Positions 25,701 to 39,597 of a DNA stretch of 64,000 nucleotides are shown here, piece by piece. The stretch is taken from assembly GCA_905182995.1 (NCBI GenBank), contig CAJJDP010000091.1, positions 173,553 through 237,552 on the forward strand, read 5' to 3'. The stretch comes from Paramecium octaurelia. Its lineage: Eukaryota; Ciliophora; Oligohymenophorea; Peniculida; Parameciidae. Below the pieces are notes generated by a model. It was not told where the DNA came from. It did not search any database and saw only the letters and a program-made list of their open reading frames with translations. Position numbers and translations under genes: made by a program. How positions within the stretch are numbered: position 1 is the stretch's first letter; each line of letters starts with the position of its first letter.

Positions 25701-28700
25701 CAAGCTAATTTTCAAATAATAAGTGCCAAATTTGTTAATCAGGACTTATTCTTATTAAATTAATTGAGTTGTAATCAGAAAATGTTATTTTGTCAAATAT
25801 ATGGTTAACTGATAATTAATGTGGTGAAAATGGATGTTTATGCGTTGTGTAAGAATTTCAAAGTTAAGATCAAAAGAAACTGTCTCAGTTAACATTAGAC
25901 ACTATATTCTGTTATAGAAATTAAGCAACTAAAGGAGTCTGTATAGTTAGCAAATAAGTTGGTCTAAAGATAATAAATAGTATTTTAAGTGAAAATCTAG
26001 CAGTTGAATAAGGAGGAACCATTTAATATGATGGAGACACTACTAATCTAATGCTTCAGAATAACCTTATAGTATCAAATACAGCATAAGAAGGAGGTGC
26101 CATATATCTCGGAAACCAAAGTTTACCTGAATTAAATAAAACATTCAACTATTTCAATAATAATACTGCATATGGATATGGTAATATTAGTTCATCTCAC
26201 TCAACTTAACTTACAATAATATATAAAAATATGTAATTTTCAACGTTAAACACTTAAAATAATGGGTAGATTAACGCTTACTTAACTAATTAATTAAATT
26301 CCTCATAATTATTGATCTTAAAATTGCCGAGTGGTTAATAAATTTAGACGTATCAATATTTTGATATAAATCAATAAGAATACTAACATTGGCATTTAAA
26401 ATTGAGAGTCTTAGCTTTAAATGCTTACAATGAATAACAATTTCATCTTAATAATAGTGAATGTTTAATTGAAAGTGGATATCAGTATGGTTCCTAAGAA
26501 ATTGTTTTTACAAATAATTTTACAAATTATAACAGAAAAGTTTTTGATTAATAGACATAAGATTATAATTTAGATGATTTAATTATTTATTATGGGACTG
26601 AGATTGATTAATCTAAACTAATCTTATAAATAAGTTGTAATAGTGTCTAAATCCCGAAGTATGAAGATAATTTTCCTTATTAGATAATTGATTACAACTC
26701 TAATTATTAATTAATTTTGCACATTCAAACTTACCCATGCCAATTAGGAGAATATAAGAATCTAACAGATAATGCTTGTTATTTATGTGACATTAACAAG
26801 AAATAATATTCAGTAACTATAAATGCAACAACTTGTTAATTTATGGATGAAGATACAATAGTTTCAATAACACCTGCATAACTTTAATTAAAAGCTGGAT
26901 ATTGGAGACCCTATATAAATAGTGAAATTATTGAATATTGTTAAAATAGAATTGAGAACTGTTTAGGTGGATGGAAATAAGGAGATGAGACCTGTGAAGT
27001 TGGCTAGTTAGGGGCATGCTGTGAAGCCTGTGATTAATATAATAGCAGAGGAAATGGCTAATATAGTCTTAAGAAATTATATTAATGTTAAAAGTGTGAC
27101 AACTTAGATAAATAAATTATTTATATCATTTTGATAGCTTTGTGGTATTTATATTTCAATGATTTTAGGAATTTACTTTCAATCTATTTATCAACAGATG
27201 GTGTTCAGAAACTCATATTAGAATTATAGAAAAATAAAGTAGGAACAAGACAACTAATAATTAACAATAATAAATAAACTGGTCCAATAATGAAAATGTT
27301 TACAAATTATTTACAAATATTGGCTATTATTATAAATTTTAATGTTGAAATTCCATAAGCATTTAAGGATTATTATAATATTACTGGGAATTCTCAAACT
27401 ATGTTACTAATAACGACAGATTGCTTTTTAGCTTAGTATTTTTAAGAGGGAATCATTTATGTGAAAATCATTTATAGTATCATTTGTCCACTGTTTTATG
27501 GATGGATCTACTTATCTGTATACTTCTTATTGAAAGGTTTAAAGAAGATCGTTTATAATGAAGTAGTGCCAACAACTTGTGTCTTATATTTGTTTTGCTA
27601 TTTCTAAATATAGGTGATCTAATTATTGATATCTTCATTATCATTTAGGACATTATCAGGCATAAAATGGATCCAAGGTGATTTGGCTTATTAATTTGAA
27701 ACATCTCTTCATCAATAATGGATTCCTTATCTTATTGTTCTTATAATCATGATTGGAGCTATAGTACCAGGAATATTTATATTATACTTAACAAAAAATA
27801 GAAATTCGCTTTAAAAATATGATATTAGAAAATAATGGGGATACTTGTATTTAGAATACTAGCATAAAGCCTATTACTGGGAAATAATTAGGATTGTCAG
27901 TAGGGAGTTGATAATGATTACCATTACATTTTACCAAGACAATATTGTAATTAAATGCACGCTTTTATTTATTATTTAACTTTCCTATTTTTTGACAAAT
28001 TAAATGGTTTTACCTTTTAAAACAAAAAATCTAAATTAATTAGAATAAAAGAGTACGTTGTTATGCACTTTTACATTGTTTGCAGTTCTTTCATTATCAA
28101 TAANNNNNNNNNNNNNNNNNNNNNNNNNNNNNNNNNNNNNNNNNNNNNNNNNNNNNNNNNNNNNNNNNNNNNNNNNNNNNNNNNNNNNNNNNNNNNNNNN
28201 NNNNNNNNNNNNNNNNNNNNNNNNNNNNNNNNNNNNNNNNNNNNNNNNNNNNNNNNNNNNNNNNNNNNNNNNNNNNNNNNNNNNNNNNNNNNNNNNNNNN
28301 NNNNNNNNNNNNNNNNNNNNNNNNNNNNNNNNNNNNNNNNNNNNNNNNNNNNNNNNNNNNNNNNNNNNNNNNNNNNNNNNNNNNNNNNNNNNNNNNNNNN
28401 NNNNNNNNNNNNNNNNNNNNNNNNNNNNNNNNNNNNNNNNNNNNNNNNNNNNNNNNNNNNNNNNNNNNNNNNNNNNNNNNNNNNNNNNNNNNNNNNNNNN
28501 NNNNNNNNNNNNNNNNNNNNNNNNNNNNNNNNNNNNNNNNNNNNNNNNNNNNNNNNNNNNNNNNNNNNNNNNNNNNNNNNNNNNNNNNNNNNNNNNNNNN
28601 NNNNNNNNNNNNNNNNNNNNNNNNNNNNNNNNNNNNNNNNNNNNNNNNNNNNNNNNNNNNNNNNNNNNNNNNNNNNNNNNNNNNNNNNNNNNNNNNNNNN

Positions 28701-30345
28701 NNNNNNNNNNNNNNNNNNNNNNNNNNNNNNNNNNNNNNNNNNNNNNNNNNNNNNNNNNNNNNNNNNNNNNNNNNNNNNNNNNNNNNNNNNNNNNNNNNNN
28801 NNNNNNNNNNNNNNNNNNNNNNNNNNNNNNNNGGCTAATATAGTCTTAAGAAATTATATTAATGTTAAAAGTGTGACAACTTAGATAAATAAATTATTTA
28901 TATCATTTTGATAGCTTTGTGGTATTTATATTTCAATGATTTTAGGAATTTACTTTCAATCTATTTATCAACAGATGGTGTTCAGAAACTCATATTAGAA
29001 TTATAGAAAAATAAAGTAGGAACAAGACAACTAATAATTAACAATAATAAATAAACTGGTCCAATAATGAAAATGTTTACAAATTATTTACAAATATTGG
29101 CTATTATTATAAATTTTAATGTTGAAATTCCATAAGCATTTAAGGATTATTATAATATTACTGGGAATTCTCAAACTATGTTACTAATAACGACAGATTG
29201 CTTTTTAGCTTAGTATTTTTAAGAGGGAATCATTTATGTGAAAATCATTTATAGTATCATTTGTCCACTGTTTTATGGATGGATCTACTTATCTGTATAC
29301 TTCTTATTGAAAGGTTTAAAGAAGATCGTTTATAATGAAGTAGTGCCAACAACTTGTGTCTTATATTTGTTTTGCTATTTCTAAATATAGGTGATCTAAT
29401 TATTGATATCTTCATTATCATTTAGGACATTATCAGGCATAAAATGGATCCAAGGTGATTTGGCTTATTAATTTGAAACATCGCTTCATCAATAATGGAT
29501 TCCTTATCTTATCGTACTAGCAATCATTATTGGAATTGGAGTACCCACAATATTTATATTATACTTAACAAAAAATAGAAATTCGCTTTAAAAATATGAT
29601 ATTAGAAGATAATGGGGATATTTATTTTTAGAATACTAGCATAAAGCCTATTACTGGGAAATAATTAGGATTATCAGTAGAGAGTTGATAATGATCGCCA
29701 TTACATTTTACCAAGATAATATAGTTATTAAATGCTCACTTTTATTTATTATATAATTTGGCTATTTTTTGACAAATTAAATGGTTTTACCTTTTAAAAC
29801 AAAAAATCTAAATTAATTAGAATAAAAGAGTACGTTGTTATGCACTTTTACATTGTTTGCAGTTCTTTCATTATCATTAAAAAGTAGATTTTCAACTCTT
29901 GCCATATTATTTATAATTATAACAAATATCTATTTGTCAATTACTTTTATTTAAAGTTTAATACATGGATATTTATAGTCTATGGAAGAATTAATAGACA
30001 AGATCAAAGATATTATTAGAGGGAAACTGAAATCAAAATTGAAAAATAATCGATTATTGGACAGTTGGCTTGTAAATAAAGCTTTAAGGAGAAAGATAGT
30101 TATTGAGAGATTTAAAAAAATAAAGAAACATCTTTCTGTAGTGAGATCAAAACTTAGTAGTATTGAGAGAGAGAAATGTAATTATTAGATTTGTACCTAT
30201 TTTAGTTTCGCAAAATGGCCCCTCTAGTGATTTGTCAGTCCCAAGAAATTTAATTTTAAAATTGGTGAGGCCAGAACAGAATTTATTCACAAGCAACGAA
30301 AGCAACACTATCAATGATCCTCTCACTAATTTGATTAACAAATGA
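22795..30345 (+). CDS. Giant surface protein copy C: beta-helix and membrane parts, no 5' end
   Basis: Begins abruptly inside the Cys-rich domain (C-I-D-C-P-R-Y-C-Q-I-C), at the point equivalent to where copy B breaks off. It continues through a beta-helix-like Asn/Ile/Leu/Ser-rich region (22900-25440), Cys motifs (25720-27100), several membrane helices and a basic tail. The last intron is 30178-30205 (28 nt) and the stop TGA 30343-30345. Short frame changes near 22950 and 25460 are not resolved (introns or damage). A 729-N gap interrupts 28104-28832, and 27057-28103 is repeated after the gap. Together with 17698-20746 it would make one complete gene like copy A. Confidence 0.6.
28104..28832. 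other. Assembly gap (729 N)
   Basis: Undetermined bases. The sequence before the gap (27057-28103) reappears after it (28833-29879), so the gap length is probably not real. Confidence 0.95.
28833..29879 (+). repeat. Near-identical copy of 27057-28103 after the gap
   Basis: The same membrane-domain coding sequence. It is almost the same over the first ~650 nt, then shows clustered differences, for example around 29515-29560 against 27740-27785. The version before the gap matches the inverted copy at 60584-63801 more closely than the version after it. This suggests that contigs from two paralogues or alleles meet at the gap. Confidence 0.7.
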
Positions 30346-30614
30346 AATCAGAAGAATGAAATTAATTTTATAAAATAGCATAAGTTAAATATTATTCATT
30401 TTTGCATAAGTCAAATGCAATTTATAAACTATAATTTCAATTTAATTTTAGCAATCAAAATATTTTGAAAAGATGTTTAATTGTGTTTCAGAAAGTTAAA
30501 AAATAGTTATTAAATTTACATTAATTTTCTTAGAGCAAAGTGTTATAAATTATATATTTTCTTTTGTTTATTTAAGGGTATTAAAGGTTTCTATGCTTAT
30601 TATTAACAATAATC

Positions 30615-33042
30615 ATGAATTTTAATGATTTTCAAACTGAAAGAATAATTACATGTAGAGGTGAACTAACAAAACCAGACACACATAATTTTGCAGACAA
30701 CGACTCTCCAGAGAATTCATTGGTAGAAGGCTTCGATTTGGTTTGGAAGAAACATTCTCTTCAAATATTTTGTGCTGCCATTAAATTTATTGTCAAATTG
30801 AGAAAAGCTGTAGATCAATATCATCTTCGATAAATCACTCATAGAATATATTAAATAATTGGAGACAAAGCATCTGATTATTTATTTTACCAAGCAAAAG
30901 GACTAGTAAATTAAAAATGGACTTTTAACTAATATATCAAGAGCCTCTTAATTTATAATTTTTTAGTGGATATGAACATTAGAGTAATCAAACCAGATAG
31001 CAAGGTTAAACTCTTAGTCGATTGTACAATACTAATTTTAATAGTGATGAATATATTTTATATTCCTATGTAATTATCATTCTCCTTGTAAGAGAATGCT
31101 TAAACAGTTGACTTTTTATTTAGCACAATACCAAGTTGGGTATTTTTAATGGAAATTGTTGTGAATTTCAATACAGCTTATTATTATAAAGGAATGATTC
31201 ATGAAGATCGTTCCAAAATATTTTAACATTACATAAAGGGGGACTTTTTCAAGGATGTTTTGGTTGTAATCCCATTTCTGATATCTCAATATAACATTCC
31301 ATATTTGAATTTTGTTCTGCTGTTGAGAATGACAAGAGTTAACAAAATATTTGAGTAAATTGAGGAAATCACATTGATTAGAGAGAAATTTGCAGCTCCA
31401 ATTGATGTTATGAAATTAATGTTATTCCTAGTTTTTGTTGCTCATATGAGTGGTTGTGCTTGGCATTACATAGGAATTCAAGAGTTATTTTATAATAATA
31501 CTGGATGGTTGATCAAATATGGTTATGGTGAAAAAGATTGGATTACAAGATATGTGGCATCCCTATACTTCGGAACCATTACATCATTTACAGTTGGTTT
31601 TGGAGACATAGTTCCATAAACATTAATTGAATAGATTTATTTAATTATTATGGTTTTAATTACATCACTAGTGTTTGGGTATACGATTTCATCAATTTAA
31701 AACATTTTTGGATAATTGAGAGAGAAGACTGATTAACATAGAAATAAGATGGCTAAAATTAATTCTTACATGAAGAAAAATAAGATAAGCCCGATGCTTT
31801 AAATGAAAATCAGGAAATATTTTGAATATTTTTTCACTTTAGATGAAAGTCCAGAATTGTTGATGGATAATCTTAACGATGATTTGAAATTAGAATTAAG
31901 AACAAGCATTTTTATTCCAATTATGATAAAATGCAAATTATTTTAAAAGTTTGATGAGAGTTTGCTAAATCAACTGTGTACAGTTGTTTAGACCTAGAAA
32001 TTCATTCCAGGATAAATAATATTTCAAGAAAATGATTAAATGAATAAAGCATACTTCATCATTTAAGGAGAAGTAGATATATAAATTAATAAAGTCTCAA
32101 TTAAATAATAATCAGAAGGATCTTTGGGTATTAGGGAGTTCTTTCTTTAAAAACGTATTCATTATGCCACTAGAGCAACTTAATTTACAGAGATTGCTTA
32201 TATTCGCTATGATGTATTAAATTTTTCATTCTTCTTAGGATTTCTATCGCATCATACGAGAAAAGTAATCCAATCAAGAATAGTATTGCTAAATGAAAGA
32301 TGATTTACTCTATTCAACGGTCTAAACCTCATGTGAAATCTGTTCTCATTCTCATAACTTTAATAGATGTCCAGTAGTTTTTTATAGTCCATCAACGTAT
32401 AAAATTGCATGCGACTAAAGCGATTCTATTCTCTAACCTCGTTATTAAAATAAAAGAAAATAGAAGAAAAAAAGGAAAACTTTTGAAAATTTGCAGCACA
32501 ATATAACTTCTGCTATTGATTATATGTGTGATAATGAAACGTTGAATGAAGGAATGAATGAATCCATTTTGAAAAGATATGGATATGTCGATTTTTAAAC
32601 TAAATAGTAAACTCTAGAAGATGATAAATTAAAATCCCTCAGAGTCATTCAAAAATTATAATTAAATAGTATTAATAATGGAGATACTCCAAGAATGAAA
32701 CGGTTTGTTTATAAAAGTTTAATTAAAAAGGATGATAAATCTCATCAGAAATATTAAGAATTGTAATTAGAAATTCTTCATCAAGAATTTATTCAATTCA
32801 AAAAGGAGGATTTAAATCAGTTTGACCAACATGTCGAATTTTCTCATTTTCATAAGGATAAAAATATTAGTAAGGTTCTCAATAACTTCTAAAAATAACA
32901 GCATAGCAAGCCTCGAGAACAATATTATAGTAAAACTAGATTAGGAAAGACTAAAATGACTCATGCAATCAATATAATTCAAAATACTCACCCTAATTTA
33001 ATGAATAATTCAAACTTTAAAACCATTTTTAATAATAAATGA
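30615..33042 (+). CDS. Voltage-gated K+ channel with cyclic-nucleotide-binding domain (802 aa)
   Basis: EAG/HCN/CNG-type channel of the cell or ciliary membrane. Two exons with a 19-nt intron (32265-32283); spliced length 2,409 nt. S1 lies at about residues 135-155. The S4 segment carries spaced Arg (L-L-R-M-T-R-V-N). The pore helix and filter read TSFTVGFGDIVP, a K+-selective TVGFGD filter, followed by S6, a C-linker and a cNMP-binding domain (Q-G-E-V-D-I, then R-A-T-Q-F-T-E). Just after the CNBD comes C-x2-C-S-H-S-H-N-F-N-R-C-P, a zinc-knuckle-like motif, and then a long charged, Gln/His-rich tail. Whether cAMP or cGMP binds cannot be told. It sits 270 nt downstream of a giant surface-protein gene, an arrangement found three times in this window. 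Confidence 0.9.
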
Positions 33043-33417
33043 ATATTTAACATATTTAATTAGGGATTCCATTCAATAATATACCTATAAGATTTCTACT
33101 TTCTTAATAATTATATTTTCTTTTTACCTAATTGCATTCAATTATCTAAATATTTTCTAATTGGCATATTTCAAGTATTTTTGTTTTATATATATAATAA
33201 ATTTAATTGCACAAATGAAATAGAATTTTTCTTATCATCAACTTATAAAAAATTATAACTTTTTGATTTTAATAATTGATATATTCTCTATTTAAATTAA
33301 TGGTGAATGCTAGCATATATATTAAAAAAATTGACATAAGGTCTACTAATTAATTTAAATTAGTTTATTTTGCTTGCAACAATATCAAATCATTTGCTGA
33401 TAGTCTACTTAACCTCT
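33043..33417. other. 3' flank of the channel gene
   Basis: A+T-rich spacer without a visible gene. It ends at the single N (33418) that joins two overlapping contigs. Confidence 0.5.
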
Positions 33418-33418
33418 N

Positions 33419-34406
33419 TTCATCATTTAAGGAGAAGTAGATATATAAATTAATAAAGTCTCAATTAAATAATAATCAGAAGGATCTTTGGGTATTAGGG
33501 AGTTCTTTCTTTAAAAACGTATTCATTATGCCACTAGAGCAACTTAATTTACAGAGATTGCTTATATTCGCTATGATGTATTAAATTTTTCATTCTTCTT
33601 AGGATTTCTATCGCATCATACGAGAAAAGTAATCCAATCAAGAATAGTATTGCTAAATGAAAGATGATTTACTCTATTCAACGGTCTAAACCTCATGTGA
33701 AATCTGTTCTCATTCTCATAACTTTAATAGATGTCCAGTAGTTTTTTATAGTCCATCAACGTATAAAATTGCATGCGACTAAAGCGATTCTATTCTCTAA
33801 CCTCGTTATTAAAATAAAAGAAAATAGAAGAAAAAAAGGAAAACTTTTGAAAATTTGCAGCACAATATAACTTCTGCTATTGATTATATGTGTGATAATG
33901 AAACGTTGAATGAAGGAATGAATGAATCCATTTTGAAAAGATATGGATATGTCGATTTTTAAACTAAATAGTAAACTCTAGAAGATGATAAATTAAAATC
34001 CCTCAGAGTCATTCAAAAATTATAATTAAATAGTATTAATAATGGAGATACTCCAAGAATGAAACGGTTTGTTTATAAAAGTTTAATTAAAAAGGATGAT
34101 AAATCTCATCAGAAATATTAAGAATTGTAATTAGAAATTCTTCATCAAGAATTTATTCAATTCAAAAAGGAGGATTTAAATCAGTTTGACCAACATGTCG
34201 AATTTTCTCATTTTCATAAGGATAAAAATATTAGTAAGGTTCTCAATAACTTCTAAAAATAACAGCATAGCAAGCCTCGAGAACAATATTATAGTAAAAC
34301 TAGATTAGGAAAGACTAAAATGACTCATGCAATCAATATAATTCAAAATACTCACCCTAATTTAATGAATAATTCAAACTTTAAAACCATTTTTAATAAT
34401 AAATGA
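33419..34406 (+). CDS. K+ channel 3' part, assembly copy
   Basis: Encodes the CNBD end, the zinc-knuckle-like motif and the C-terminal tail of the channel at 30615-33042, shifted by 1364; intron 33629-33647. The missing 5' part is due to the contig edge. Confidence 0.8.
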
Positions 34407-34781
34407 ATATTTAACATATTTAATTAGGGATTCCATTCAATAATATACCTATAAGATTTCTACTTTCTTAATAATTATATTTTCTTTTTACCTAATTGCA
34501 TTCAATTATCTAAATATTTTCTAATTGGCATATTTCAAGTATTTTTGTTTTATATATATAATAAATTTAATTGCACAAATGAAATAGAATTTTTCTTATC
34601 ATCAACTTATAAAAAATTATAACTTTTTGATTTTAATAATTGATATATTCTCTATTTAAATTAATGGTGAATGCTAGCATATATATTAAAAAAATTGACA
34701 TAAGGTCTACTAATTAATTTAAATTAGTTTATTTTGCTTGCAACAATATCAAATCATTTGCTGATAGTCTACTTAACCTCT
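33419..34781. repeat. Copy of 32055-33417 (contig overlap)
   Basis: Restarts at the equivalent of 32055 (offset 1364), shows no difference that I could see through the channel 3' end and its flank, then continues into new sequence at 34782. It is an unmerged overlap, not a second channel gene. Confidence 0.85.
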
Positions 34782-34961
34782 TGTATTCAGAATTCGAATG
34801 CAGAAGTAGCAGCAACTATTTATAAATAATATATTTAAATTCAAAAATGAACAACGAAAACATGTATTCTAGCGATCTCTTTTAATCTACAGTGATATCT
34901 AAATCATATTATTAAGTCCTACAAGATTCAAATTTAATTGAATCAAAAGTGCTTCACATCA
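34407..34961. other. Spacer upstream of the SRPK gene
   Basis: Up to 34781 this repeats the channel 3' flank; the remainder is A+T-rich. A short frame from 34848 stays open past the kinase start but in another frame, ends at TGA without homology, and I do not call it a gene. Confidence 0.45.
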
Positions 34962-36735
34962 ATGTATAAGCCAAAAAAGATGGAATTATTATTTCATCAA
35001 TTAGACGATGAACATGACTCAGAAGATGAAGGGATAGATGATTATAAAATTGGAGGGTATCATCCTGTACATATTGGAGAATTGCTTTAACATAGATATG
35101 TGATAATTTAAAAGCTAGGATGGGGTCATTTTTCAACTGTGTGGTTATGCAAGGATTTTTAATTTGATACATATGTTGCAATTAAAGTATAGAAATCTGC
35201 CGAGAATTATTTGGAGGCAGCTTATGATGAAGTGGAAATATCATAAAAAGTGGCTTAGAATGTTACAAACTAGAAATGGCTTGAAACATTAAAATAATAC
35301 AAACCCAATCAGAGATTGAATCGAGATGATAATCATGTTGTGCAATTGTTAAATTCTATTGTTTATAGAGGACCATATGGATGTCATTTTTGTATGGTGT
35401 TTGAAATCTTGGGAGTTAATCTGTTGGAAATAATTAAGAGATTCGAGTATTAAGGAGTTCCAATGAAATTATGTAGAAAAATAGCAAAAGAAATATTGAT
35501 TGGTTTAGAATTCTTACATGAATAATGTGGAGTAATTCACACAGATTTAAAGCCTGAAAATGTGTTACTTCAATTGTCTTAGGAAGAGATCAAAGACATC
35601 ATTGAAAATGGTTAATTAACAAGCAACTAGATTTTCAAGGAACGTTTGGAATTTTATCATTAGCTTTTTGATATCAAAAAGGATGAGCCAGTCAAACTAG
35701 GAGACAATTTGTTTCTAAATAAAATTGACTCAATAAAACCTGTTGAAACAGTTAATTCTGGTTCACAAAAAGAATAATAATCATAAACTAAAAATCAATT
35801 AAGAAATTTATAGAGAAGGTAAAAGAAAAAATAACAGAAATTATAAAAACAATAAGAAATCGGAGAGTTAGATGAAAGTTTGAAAATTTAAGATAAAGAA
35901 AATGATGAACTTATAAAATAGCATTAAATTAAAAAGCGAATCTTAAGGATAAAAATAATAACAATCTATTTTAAATTGATAAGAAATCTCTACTTAAATA
36001 AATTCAAAAGAATGATTTTTCAGTAAAAGTAGCAGATTTAGGAAATGCCTGTTGGAAACATCATTAGTTTTCTACGTTAATTTAGACTAGATAATATAGA
36101 TCTCCTGAAGTTTTAATTGGAACAAGATATAATGCCACTACCGATATGTGGAGTTTTGCTTGCATGTTATTTGAATTATTAACTGGCGACTTCTTGTTTG
36201 ATCCTAGAAAAGGTGCAAATTTTTCTAAAAATGATGATCATATAGCTTAAATTCAAGAATTAACAGGAAAATTTCCTTTATAATTTTCTTAAAGAGGATT
36301 AAAATCTAAGAGATATTTCAATAAAGAAGGTAATCTTTTAAGAATTCCAATCCTAAATTGTTGGTCATTAACAGATGTTCTAATAGAAAAGCATAAGTAT
36401 ATTCCAAAAGAAGCAAAAGAATTAGGTAATTAGAATAGTTTAATATTTTAGCTTCTTTTTTAGAACCTAAGTTAAATCCTTATCCAGAGAAAAGAGCAAC
36501 GGCATCCTAATCTTTAAAGCATTCCTGGTTGAAGAGTGAGAGCGAAGGGGTGAAAATGAATGAAGAGCAATACAAAGAATACAAAGAAAAAAGAGGATTA
36601 GTTGAATTTAAAAAGGTAAATAAAAAGTAATCATTTAGGAAGTCGAAAGTGAAGATGAATGTGCCGATAGAAGTGAATCACCAAGAGTAATACTATAGTT
36701 TATTAAATTAAAATAACAATCTATATTTTTTTTGA
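34962..36735 (+). CDS. SR-protein kinase family member, SRPK-like (567 aa)
   Basis: Ser/Thr kinase that by family phosphorylates Arg-Ser-rich splicing factors. Exons 34962-35877, 35922-36425 and 36452-36735; introns of 44 nt (long for this genome) and 26 nt; spliced length 1,704 nt. The Gly loop is [10 protein letters not shown] (about residues 52-61), the catalytic Lys lies in V-A-I-K, the catalytic loop is H-T-D-L-K-P-E-N, and the Mg motif is A-D-L-G-N-A (DLG instead of DFG, as in SRPKs), followed by Q-T-R-Q-Y-R-S-P-E-V. A Gln/Lys-rich spacer of about 150 residues splits the lobes after the catalytic loop, another SRPK hallmark. The end P-E-K-R-A-T-A matches subdomain XI. An indel instead of the 44-nt intron is possible. 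Confidence 0.85.
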
Positions 36736-36925
36736 ATCCCTAAATTAATCTATATTTATTGTACCTTTTAGCACCAAACGTCAATGTTATGTTAAACCAA
36801 GGATAGTAGATAGAAAAGAAATCGACAGATCTTTTACTGATCTTGGATATATAGGATTTGGAAATGGGATAGATATAGATTTATTAGATTCTACAGGGAA
36901 TTGGCAATTTATTAATTGATTTATA

Positions 36926-38555
<1,630 letters not shown>

Positions 38556-38736
38556 ATTTACATTACTTCATATATCTGCTGCTGAAACTTTGACCATATA
38601 TGTTTGATTTTATAGAGAACCTCGAGATTATCAAAGAAGGATGTAAATTCAGTCAGCATATATTACTTGAAAATTTATTTATATTATTGTTATCAAATAG
38701 TTATCATACTATTTTAAACAATTTTATTGATCTTAA

Positions 38737-39313
38737 TCAATGTATATCTACCTTATGAATCTTCTGATTAGCTTAGAGCATAATAGATCCAAAACATTTA
38801 ATATAATTATATTGTTAAGTCAAATTGAGAAACTTGACCTGTTTGGATGCCATTTGAAAATGTAAGGCACGATTGTTAAATTGTTGGAGTCAATTATTTA
38901 ATTGTTTTTCAAATTGTCATTTCTTTGTTAAAACAAGATTTTCATCTTTCTCTAAATTATTATTTAACGGCTAATATGAGTTTTTTTTTATTTTCTCAAT
39001 TATCCTAAATTCTACAATGAAGGAAAAGTTAGAATATTCTGAAACTGAAGTATTATCCTATCGTATCCCCTTTTTTCAATGAATTTATATCATATTTTTA
39101 TTCAGTTTGCCAACCATGGACTATATCAATATTTTGGATGTGTTTACTTATATTGGAAATCTTCTTATTTTGAAAACAAGTGCAATTATATGCCTATTTC
39201 TTCTTTTCTGGCCAGTTATAAGAATTGAATAGCTACTTACTGATTGGAATTTTATGAGATCTGATCAATTTCAAAGCCCGGCCACTCTGAAATATACTTT
39301 TTGCTCCATTCAT
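38737..39313 (-). CDS. Hypothetical protein with two in-frame TGA codons
   Basis: Exon 1 39313-39046, intron 39012-39045 (34 nt), exon 2 from 39011. To the first TGA (38919-38917) the product is 120 residues. The same frame continues with coding-like sequence past TGA at 38917-38919 and 38890-38892 to a third TGA at 38737-38739. The residues around both internal stops (L-T-K-K, then Q-F-E-K-Q-L-N-N, then L-Q-Q-F-N-N-R-A-L) read like one uninterrupted amphipathic helix. Options are a 120-aa protein with a decayed 3' end, readthrough of TGA (both internal ones are followed by C), or an undetected intron. The start lies 34 nt from the divergent HSBP1 start. No family is recognised. Confidence 0.5.
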
Positions 39314-39347
39314 TATTATTAATAAATAATTATATTATTTAAAAAAT

Positions 39348-39588
39348 ATGTCGAGCGAGGATCCAACCAACAAGGAATTAAATAATTTCGTTTAAACATT
39401 GTTGAAATAAATGTCAGAACGCTTTGAAGAAATGTAAGGAACCATAGTTTCAAGAATTGATGATATGGGTATTTATTATATATAGATCAATTACTTAAGG
39501 AAAGAGAATTGATGACATAGAAAAGAGTGTTACAGAATTAATGAATGATTTAGGATTTTCAGATGAAGAAAATGAAAAATAAAGGTGA
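39348..39588 (+). CDS. HSBP1: Heat shock factor-binding protein 1 homologue (69 aa)
   Basis: A small coiled-coil protein that in other eukaryotes binds heat shock factor trimers and dampens the heat-shock response. Exons 39348-39468 and 39500-39588, intron 31 nt; 210 nt. The full length matches the family (about 70-76 aa), with the typical F-V-Q-T-L-L-K-Q-M block (residues 14-22) and the strongly conserved S-R-I-D-D-M-G-K-R-I-D-D-I-E-K segment, which the splice rebuilds exactly. It has an acidic C-terminus. It converges with the TTLL gene with only 9 nt between stop codons. Confidence 0.92.
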
Positions 39589-39597
39589 AATAAATAT

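Noticed and set aside
26326..26345. tRNA-like box (GCCGAGTGGTTA)
   Set aside because: No acceptor stem, anticodon arm or B box around it; it lies in the coding frame of the giant protein and recurs in its inverted copy.
28058..28884. Long frames across the N gap
   Set aside because: They consist of undetermined bases; only the flanking membrane-domain frame is supported.
39114..39405. Plus-strand frame with a hydrophobic stretch starting near 39118
   Set aside because: It overlaps HSBP1 in another frame and is antisense to the spliced gene at 38737-39313, whose exon junction is cleaner.
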